Shown: piece after piece, positions 56,088 through 64,000 of the stretch
Position numbering within the stretch: position 1 is the stretch's first letter
Layout: each line of letters opens with the position of its first letter
NCBI RefSeq assembly: GCF_032854445.1
Contig: NW_027017959.1
Location: 248,001-312,000, forward strand
Source of the DNA: Liolophura sinensis
Taxonomy: Eukaryota > Mollusca > Polyplacophora > Chitonida > Chitonidae
DNA: 64,000 bases
Direction: 5' to 3'
The notes under the pieces: model-generated
Databases searched by the model: none
What the model was told of the DNA's origin: nothing
The model's input: only the letters and a program-made list of their open reading frames with translations
Position numbers and translations under genes: made by a program

Positions 56088-56400
56088 TTCGTGTTATACG
56101 TCGTACTCAAGAATATTTCTCTGATAATACGGCGGCCAGCATTATGGTGGGAGCACACCGGACAGAGCTCGGTTGAAACCCACGACCATCCGCAGGATGC
56201 TGTATATATATATATATATTATATATATGTATATTTCTATGAATTTTGGCCGTATGTTGGAAGGGCTCCCAGAAACCTGCGGATGGTCGTGGGTTTCCTC
56301 CGGGCTCTGCCTGGTTTCCTCCCACCATAATGCTGGCCGCCGTCGTATAAGTGAAATATTGTTGAGTAGGGCGTAAAACACCAATCAAATAAGTGAATAA
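56088..56400. repeat. inverted pair of SINE-A fragments around a TA repeat
   Basis: 56,088-56,205 is SINE-A in reverse; 56,245-56,400 is SINE-A forward. Between them is an AT-only run of about 25 bp (56,205-56,230). The two arms could form a long hairpin of roughly 100 bp. Confidence 0.85.
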
Positions 56401-57369
56401 ATAAATTCCATGAATTTAGTCCTCGCCCAGAGAGATTTCACATTCTCATAACCAGTTTACTTTTTCATCCATCAAATGTGTCTAATAGATAACGTTTTCA
56501 CGAAGTAGCATTCATAAAACTACTTTTAATCGAATTCAGTATGGCTTGGATGTTTGTGCAGTTCGAGTAGTGTTTCCTGTTTTTCATGTATTCTTCCACA
56601 CACGGGGTATTATTATAACTGTGGGAATGTAAACCGAATTGGCGATACAAAGGTGTGACAATGGAAAAATTTATTTCCAGAACAGGGTCCAAGATTGTAT
56701 GGAGTTTAGCCAGTTTAAGCATATGCAACTAAATATTCCCAGCATATCTTTGGGAATAGTCTGAAGTTAAAGAATCACGCTTATACCAAATCCACATATC
56801 AGTGTTTAACATAACATTCTCGTAGTCCATCGGTTAAAGACTCAAGCTGTACTATACAGATCCGTGCATTCTCTACAAGTGCATCGTCTTCGCGTGTGTT
56901 AGATACTTCGTCTGCCCGTTTCATATAGCTGGAGTGTGCGTAAGGCGCCCCTTTTATTTGGCAAGCACAGATCTTGTCGATTGCATCGTTTGTTAGACTA
57001 GCGGCAAGACTCCTGGATGTTCGAATTCGCATTTTTCCAGTTTAAACAAAGTAAAAGTAATAAATTTTGACGGCTTTGCGTAAGAATCTAAATCGTTGGA
57101 TACATAGTATATATCAAACTGTATAGCGCCTCATGATGGATAACTTGATATGCGTTTGAATCGTTTTGACTGTATACGTAACCAGATGGCTTGCCTTGAA
57201 ATCTTACAAAGAGAATCACTTATATCAGACATTGCTGTTATGTAGCCTGGAATGGATAACTCCTGTATACATCTGTATCTGATAAAGATGAACTAAGGAC
57301 ACTGATTTCCATTTAATAAAAGCTTGTGTAGTTCAGTGAATAAAAATCCATTAACATCTATCAACATTT
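56401..57369. other. unrecognised stretch
   Basis: Short open frames (minus 56,799-57,032 and 56,498-56,728) show no recognisable motif. Confidence 0.45.
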
Positions 57370-57900
57370 TCTTAATTCACTGATTCGCTTGAAAGAGGCT
57401 TTCTTTATCCAATCAATGAGACCTACAGGACACACCTTAACGATTAAGGTAGTTTTAAGCTTATCAAGCTGTTCACTGCGAAGAATTTGCTCTTCTACAA
57501 TGGTAAAGACACGTCTCCCTGTATTGGGAATATTTCCTCGTGTATGTCGAGCATAGTTTACAGTGAAGTGATACAGCTGAGAATATGTAAGCTTCTCAAA
57601 ATGTCAATAGCTACAGTTTTTTGTCTAATGGTTTAACCAGGATATCAAGAAATGGTATTCTGAAATGGTTGTTATGCATAGTCAATATGCTTTTCAGATC
57701 CAGTACATTGAGCATGTCATGTAAAGATTCAACAGCACCGATATCTGAGGGACAGAAATTAAAACAATGGATCAAGTGCCTGTGCCATATTTTGCTAAAA
57801 TGGCTGTTTAAGGAGTCAGCAAATCTAATAAGCCAGTATGCATTTCCTCTACAGCCAATGCATACCATATATTACGCAAGAATCAAACGTGACCTAGACG
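57370..57900 (-). pseudogene. possible Penelope-like RT remnant
   Basis: On the minus strand, FRIPFLDILVKPLDKKL (about 57,620-57,670) matches the 'PFLDV' strand after the RT palm in Penelope-like and related RTs. Downstream, TGRRVFTIVEEQILRSEQLD (about 57,460-57,520) fits the helical region that follows. Frames are broken and no GIY-YIG endonuclease is seen. Confidence 0.45.
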
Positions 57901-57914
57901 ATTTGGATTTTTAA

Positions 57915-58699
57915 ACTAGCTACGTAACAATGTGGATCCCGAATCCAAGGTAGCTGTTCCATGTGCAAATTTTGCACAGTCGCATTTACTCCATTTGAAT
58001 ATTTCAGTAAAATAATTCAGAGAGCAGCATATGTAAATCACTTTTGAAACTAATTGAGCTGATGTCAGGAGCGTATGTCCCTTAGTTTACTGGGAAAAAA
58101 TTGGTCATTTCACATATACCTAAAAATATGTCTTTTAGGTTCATGCTTTCAAAAATTTATTTTATCAGCAACTTACATATTTTTTTATTATGTCCTACTG
58201 CAAGTAAGAAAAATGCACTCTTTGTAGATGTGGTAAACCGGACTATCAGGGATAATCCACAGGTCTTTGGAAAGTTGATGAACTTCCTCATGTGTGACGT
58301 ACAAAAATGCCCACAACATTTACTTGTCACTCAGACCCCGCGAACAGTAAGAACGCAGTCTTCTACAATTTCACTGGCCGGATTAATATTGTGTATTAAT
58401 CCCGTGAAACCTGGTACATGGCTTTACCATCTCCAATACGATTTTCGGACCTGTATGTCTAAATTAGACAAAATTATGGACGTTTCGAGAAATTGACAAG
58501 AGGCCGTATTTCACCGGTTACGTGTGACCTATCACACTGTCGCCGCCTGACCCCTTTGCATTGTTTTAATGTGATTGCATGTTAAATGTAATAACAACAC
58601 AGCATTTTTGGGATAACTTATTACAATAGATATATACAGAAAAATAGAAGATCTCTCTGATCTCTATAGAAATATACCTGAAGTAATGTCGTCATTATG
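57915..58699. other. unrecognised stretch
   Basis: A plus-strand open frame at 58,101-58,496 shows no domain and low-complexity hydrophobic starts; not called as a gene. Confidence 0.45.
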
Positions 58700-58890
58700 A
58701 AAGTTTTCATATATATATTATCTATAAAACGTGCGATTCTAGATTTACCTTTAGCTGGCTTGGTTATCTTGGGGGAAAATTATACGTGTTCATTTATGTA
58801 AAAGAATTCCTTTCAGGGGTTGTGACGTTCTATCTTGAGCAGATCGATATTCAAATCACCCATAATACAATATTTGCGTGTTTTAGGCTT
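58700..58890 (-). pseudogene. endonuclease remnant of a second LINE family
   Basis: The minus strand reads KYCIMGDLNIDLLK, then ITKPAKG and RFIDNIY, the order found in the AP-like endonuclease of CR1/L2-type LINEs. Two stop codons interrupt it. It differs from the main family, whose motif is GDFNxHNPLWG. Confidence 0.55.
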
Positions 58891-59442
58891 CAAGTGTGAG
58901 ATAACTGCTTGCCATTTATGATTAAACTTTTCCAACCTCATTCCAGGAAGTCAATAAGTTGTACCAACTGTATAATTATTTCCATTTAAAATAATGTCAA
59001 CAAACAACATTAGTCTCAAGGCAAGAAAAGTCCTCCCGAATTGTACTGTTAGGGATGGTTATTTATAATACCCCGGGATATCATCATTAAACATACGCCA
59101 ACAAGTTAAATTTTTCCTCATGCTCAAGCGTTGAAATACATGGTTGAAGAGCTATAAGTGGAACGAATATTACTGTCAGTAACAGAATGAATAAAGATAT
59201 TCTCTAGATAATAGTCACAAGTCCGGCTCCCAATATCTTTCCAGTGTTGATTCTCATATTTACTGTTGTTAGTTATGTATGTATTACCGACTTTTTCGCT
59301 TAGACGTAAATGATTAACTAGAGCCCAAGGGCTGTGAAATGTTATTAGTATTTTCTCATCATGAAGACAAGTACTGATACTCAACACATGTCCATCGGCT
59401 TAGAAATGGCTGACACAACAGAATAAGAAGGTAAAATTGACA
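58891..59442. other. unrecognised stretch
   Basis: May contain more of the second LINE remnant upstream on the minus strand (59,100-58,900), but no further motif is secure. Confidence 0.4.
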
Positions 59443-59631
59443 AGAATGAATGAATGAATGATTATGGCTTAACGCCACATCGCCAATATTTCAGCCATAT
59501 CGTGGCGAGAACAAGGTGAAAATGCGAGACGGTTAAGGTTTTCGATATGACAATATGAACACCAAAACAAAAACCACAGACATGTTTAAAATCGTATAAA
59601 AGAAAAATAAGAGTTAAAACTCGAAAACACA
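59443..59631 (-). mobile_element. LINE 3' UTR end (copy 12)
   Basis: The terminal (GAAT)4 repeat followed by gattatggcttaacgccaca matches the 3' ends at 10,291 and 11,391 on the minus strand. Only the 3' UTR is present: a severely 5'-truncated insertion. Confidence 0.8.
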
Positions 59632-59895
59632 GGGCCCGTATTCACAAAGATTCTTAAGATTTAGCCGAGAATTTATACTTAAGTATAGAAGTTACTCTTA
59701 GCTAAGAAAATATTTAAGAATGCATTCATAAAATTTCTTAACACGATTCTTAGAGAAGAAAATACTTAAAAGATAAGTTTTTCTCAAACGCGTGTCCCGT
59801 GGCAACGAGAGAGGTCTCTAATAATAAAGATAATTTTGGTACATCATAATGTCACGTGAGCAACGGACGACATTTCGATGTAAACACAATCTGAC

Positions 59896-62223
59896 ATGGA
59901 GAAAAAAGGGAAAAGAAAGCCGAACTGGTCAAACGACGAGTGTTTGAGCCTCGCCAATTACATGGCACAATACAAGGACATACTGAGGGGCAAGCTGGGT
60001 CCAGGATTGACCTCAGAAAAGAAAAAAACTACATGGAAGTTGGTGACGGACAGGTTGAATGCCTCGTTCACAGCCGTCAAGCCGTCACAAGAAGAAGTGG
60101 AGAAAAAGTGGCACAATATTTTCTCCCAAACCAAATCGGAAATCTCGGCCTACAAGACAGCGAGGTGTGCGACGGGTATGTAAACTTAAATTATTTTATG
60201 TAAAATATTTAATTGGAATAGTGTAACGGTATTTTATAATTATAAGATTAGACCAAGTCTCGCTAAACTTTAGTTTCGGGAGTTATTTTCTAAATAATCA
60301 ACCGTCGAAACTGCCTTTGAAAACTAATCCAATTCAACCGTTTGTGTCCGGAATTCGAGAGCTGTCGGCTCGATTATCTCTCATAAATGCAGCTATACAT
60401 TTACTAGGATTTAAACATTGTACTAAAACAAAAATGGCACGGAGTATAATTAAAACCATAGTTCTTACTTGAAGTTGAGGGTGTAGGGAGTGTAGTGCAC
60501 TGGAAAAAATAATATTGCAAATGATCAAAGTGAACGACACATTAAATTAGGATGATGAACTTGGCCTTTATTGACTAGATTTTTGTAAAGTGAGTGAAAG
60601 CAGTTCATTTATTAAGCTTAAGAATATTTATGTACGAGGGAAACTGATTTATTTAATTTAAAATGGAAATGTAGGCACTTCTGTAATATATGTAGACTTC
60701 CAAACTGTGGAGACTAGATGTAAAATTATCAATGAGCCAGATATTATTTTTATACGGAGCACTACCACGGACAAAGACTCATTCAAATAGACCTATATTT
60801 CGATTCATGTCATAAATGAAATTTTAGAATATGTGAGGATTAATCTAATAACCAAGACGTTGTTAAGTATGGCATAAAACAAATCATGGGGCCGCCGTGG
60901 CTCAGTTGGTTAGCGCGCCTCTCACCAATGCGGTCGCTGTGAGTTCAAGTCCAGCTCATGCTGGCTTCCTCTCCGGCCGTACGTGGGAAGGTTGGCAGCA
61001 ACCTGTGGATGGTCTTGGGTTTCTGCTCGGTTTCCTCCCACCATAATGCTGGTCGCCGTCGTATAAGTGAAATGTTCTTGAGTGAGCGTAAAACACCAAT
61101 CAAATAAATAAAATAAATCAAAACAAATCACTTTCTGTGTGTTACATAAACAGTGATTTATGCATTTAGCAAACAGACCATTTAACCTGCCCCAACATTT
61201 CCACACTTTTTATCTTCTCATGTGTTCATGTTTCAAACTTTGACCCAGAGACCATCTGTGCCCCATTGGCCTATTTGTATTATTTTTTTTTATTTCTAAA
61301 CAACTCAATGTCAACTTTCACTGAATTGAAAGTTCAAAGGATTTTTCATATTAATTTTTTTTTGTAAGTTGACTGGTAGTACATAATTGTTACTTTGAAA
61401 CATAATCTTTATTTATAACAAAACCTATTGTCAAAATCATTGATTGCATCATCAGCTGTAAGTCTAAAATGATTTGAGATCAAATACAATGAAAGATCTT
61501 ATTATCTGGACATATACTATTTTATTTTACAGGTGGAGGACCATCACTAAAGCCATTAAGTGCTATAGCTGAGGTGGTAATGTCCATTCTAGGGGAGAAC
61601 AATGTTTGTCTTGGGGGAGTTGGTGATGGCATAGATTCCACCTTAATTCAACTTAATGAATCTCAGTAAGTAATTTTTCTCAAAATGCAATGTGCAATTG
61701 CACATTGTTTTAAATGTGATAAATTTGGTATTTATCACAGTGCTTCAGATATATGTTGTGTTAAGCAAGTTTAAAAAGTTACTAAATCCCATTTTGGTTT
61801 TCTCAAAATAATTACTACGTTTTATTCAACTTGAGTTGTATCTGTTGTTTAAAAGTCCCACCAACTTAAGTTTCTTTAAAAGGTCAGTTATAGTTGTGTA
61901 ACTTTATTCTTGATATAGTATGTATGTTTTGTATAGAAAAATGTATACGTCTACATTTCAGCACAACTGACATGCCATACTTTCCACCAGCACCTTTGCC
62001 CATCACATATTTGGATGCTCGCACTAGTGCCAGTCAAGCAGTGGACATCACCCACCTACAGGCTCTAGTGGAGGTACCTTCACCTGTCGCACCAGTGGTT
62101 CAGCATGAAGCACTTCCAAACCCAAGCAAGGCCGAGATTATTCAGGACCTTAAGATCAAAAAACTCAAACTTCAAATTCAGTATTATGAAATGAAATTGC
62201 AAGAAAGAAATCAAGAGGAATAA
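59896..62223 (+). CDS. Myb/SANT-like DNA-binding protein of the Harbinger element, three exons
   Basis: Exons at 59,896-60,175, 61,533-61,665 and 61,962-62,223, with GT-AG borders (ggtatg, gtaagt; ttacag, ttcag). Joined length is 675 nt, or 224 residues plus stop, with no lesion. The N-terminal trihelix/Myb fold shows the spaced tryptophans W11, W47 and W72. A Pro-rich linker follows, and the last 30 residues form a Lys/Gln-rich coiled coil. In Harbinger elements this partner protein brings the transposase to the nucleus and to the element ends. A SINE-A lies in intron 1. The intact frame suggests recent activity. Confidence 0.82.
60891..61118 (+). mobile_element. SINE-A, most complete copy, in intron 1 of the Myb-like gene
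   Basis: tRNA-like head with A box (tggctcagttggttagcgc) and B box (gagttcaagtccagctc), body cctgtggatggtcttggg, tail gtaaaacaccaatcaaataa followed by AAATA repeats. Used here as the family reference. Confidence 0.92.
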
Positions 62224-63383
62224 ATTGAATGAAAATATTGTGCCACTTTTACTGCATTTCTCCCTCACATCCTTAATGTTTGTGATATAGGCATTTAGCA
62301 TGTCTGTCACTACTTCCATGTAATATTTTTCTTTTCCAACTTGCCCTTCAAAATGTTCTTGTATTCAGCCATGTATGTCTGGTAAGTCTCTTTCACTTCA
62401 GGTTTGTTCAGTTTGGCTTTCTCTTCTGCATTATATTAATTTAACGTGCAATATAGTGTGTATTGACTTACCATGGGCTTATGGAATAAATCTATTTTTC
62501 CTGTCAGGTACTAATGAATGCCAACAGGGAGCAACACAGCTCCTGAAATATTGGCCCTCTGTATGTAAATAAATATGTATTTGAATAATTGTAATATCAG
62601 ATATTATTAGCATTTTTGAAGTATAAATGTACAGCTAAAATACCCCAGGGGAAAATCAGCTGAGTCTTAGCCTTAAGCTCTCTTGTCAGGATAGTAGTGC
62701 TTCAGCTGTGAGGATGTGAGTGTAAACCTGGATTCTGCCATTTTCTTGCAGATAATGTCTGACAAAAGTCAGTCAGTAACTTATCACTTAACTTTGGTGT
62801 CCTTGGATTACAACACTTGCAATCTTAACATTTGCAATCGTAACATAAGGACAGTACACTTTAGACCTGATATTAAAATGACTACGAAAGAAATGGTGAT
62901 ATGCACGTCAGTACGTACTGAAACTGCAGGAAATATAGTCATCTAGTATTGACCAAGCTCGGGCAATTAACATTAACTGAACAAGTGATGTGATCCAGTG
63001 TTGCTTGCCCTGGATATAAACTGGCTGCCACTACGTGGCTGGGATATCGTGAAGCAGTACGCAAGGGAAACAGTGGAATCAAATTCAAGCATATTCCACT
63101 GCTCATATTTAGTAGACGTCAGTTTTTTTTTCTTTTAGTAAAGTATCAACTATTGTGTTTATTCGCAGAAAAAAAGATAGAGAGAGCACTTACATATTCA
63201 TTCGACTGGATGTGTACAGGAATAACAGTTTAATATATCACTAGTATGATAATGGGGTAGGTGGGCTAAACAAAAACAGAGGCTTATTTTGAACACAATG
63301 TGTTTTCACAAAGAACATACAGCATGAGATTGAGTGAAAGAGGGAGAAGTCACAGTCAACAGGCCGATCAGTCAATAATAAAT
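62224..63383. other. Harbinger interior between the two genes
   Basis: No further exon was recognised between the Myb-like stop and the transposase end. Confidence 0.45.
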
Positions 63384-63672
63384 TCAAAAATGAGTTTCGG
63401 CAAATTGCTGTCTGTATCGAACGCCTTCAACATTGGCATCTGGAGCAAGGACACCATCCCCTTGTTGATCACCTCCATTATTTTCATCCTCCTCTTCATT
63501 ACCTGGAAGAGGTATTTGTCTCAATTTGCAGATATTATGCAGAACTGCGCATGCCAAAATTATTTGGCAGGCTTTGTCTGGTGACATCCTTATTTCTCCA
63601 TGCAATACATGAAATCTTCTTTTCAACTGGCCTATACCCCTTTCAACTACACTACGTGTCCGTTTGTGGGAC
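63384..63672 (-). CDS. Harbinger (HARBI1-like) transposase, last exon
   Basis: Starts after a splice acceptor (ttacattttag, minus strand) at 63,672 and stops at 63,384. [20 protein letters not shown] carries the last catalytic Glu of the DDE_Tnp_4 fold, followed by [13 protein letters not shown], typical of HARBI1-like proteins, and an acidic tail ([12 protein letters not shown]). Upstream exons with the two Asp residues should lie beyond the window. No lesion in this exon. Confidence 0.85.
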
Positions 63673-63738
63673 CTAAAATGTAACAAAATGAACAAATCAT
63701 TTTATCCAGAGTTTTAAAAAAAACCCGCCAAAAATAAC

Positions 63739-63806
63739 TTTCCACAAATGAGATTCGATATCAGGATTATGAGAAGGTTCAACTTAACCACTATACCAGT
63801 TACCCC
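63739..63806 (-). other. tRNA-like remnant in the transposase intron
   Basis: On the minus strand, actggtatagtggttaag (A-box-like) and tgatatcgaatctc (B-box-like) are spaced as in a tRNA or a SINE head. Stems are poor, so it is more likely a SINE head or pseudo-tRNA than a functional gene. Confidence 0.35.
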
Positions 63807-64000
63807 CTGTTGGAAGGAAGGATTTATGCCTTCATTAAATTTTTGCGATGAACTCTTATAATGTTTACATTTCAGTAATTATGCATCTTTATAAAAACTC
63901 AAGTGTTTGAAATGAGGATATATTTTAAAAAAAAAAAATTCCCATCAATTACCGAATACAGAAAAGTATGCGCCGCTAATAAATATCAAGGGAAACAACT

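Larger units (their letters stand above)
59632..64000. mobile_element. PIF/Harbinger DNA transposon, right part beyond window
   Basis: Begins gggcccgtattcacaaag, a terminal sequence style I associate with Harbinger elements. It contains the two genes characteristic of this superfamily, a Myb/SANT-like protein on the plus strand and a DDE transposase on the minus strand. The second terminus and target duplication lie outside the window. Confidence 0.75.

Noticed and set aside
58101-58496. 131-residue plus-strand open frame
   Set aside because: No domain, no splice context, and flanked by retroelement relics; treated as chance.

Overview
The window is invertebrate nuclear DNA made almost entirely of nested mobile elements. 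The flanks are AT-rich and eukaryotic, with spliced genes, tRNA-derived SINEs, Tc1/mariner, PIF/Harbinger and non-LTR elements. From memory, the SINE and LINE types resemble those of marine molluscs, probably bivalves; no database was consulted. I see no ordinary host gene that I can defend.

Layout. 1-22.1 kb: overlapping and inverted copies of one non-LTR retrotransposon family. ORF1 carries CCHC zinc knuckles; ORF2 carries AP-like endonuclease, reverse transcriptase and RNase H. These copies are broken by two Tc1/mariner transposons and by SINEs. 22.1-30.5 kb: mostly unrecognised non-coding DNA holding SINEs, a 249-bp repeat present twice, and a minisatellite with three-monomer higher-order structure. 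30.5-38.6 kb: two more LINE copies on the plus strand, carrying two Tc1/mariner elements, a TTAA-flanked MITE and a roughly 240-bp dispersed repeat.

38,650-50,569 is the highlight: an 11.9-kb GC-richer element with 77-bp terminal inverted repeats (AG...CT ends) and a 5-bp target duplication. It carries a protein-primed family B DNA polymerase, a retroviral-type DDE integrase, an FtsK/HerA-type packaging ATPase, a candidate major capsid gene and about nine further genes in virus-like compact order. It is an integrated Maverick/Polinton (adintovirus-like) element, now decayed by nonsense codons, frameshifts and an internal deletion joining the integrase to the polymerase tail. It sits inside a Tc1/mariner transposase gene; removing the element plus one TGTTG copy restores the transposase frame across the junction.

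51.2-59.6 kb: further LINE, SINE and Tc1/mariner relics, an inverted SINE pair with a TA core, and weak remnants of a Penelope-like RT and a second LINE-type endonuclease. 59.6 kb to the window end: a PIF/Harbinger DNA transposon with an intact three-exon Myb/SANT-like gene and, on the opposite strand, the last exon of its DDE transposase, cut by the window edge.

Insertion order can be read from the nesting: LINE first, then Tc1/mariner or SINE, then the Maverick inside one Tc1/mariner copy. Almost every reading frame is broken; the exceptions are the Harbinger Myb gene, one Tc1 transposase with a single apparent frameshift, and several short Maverick frames.
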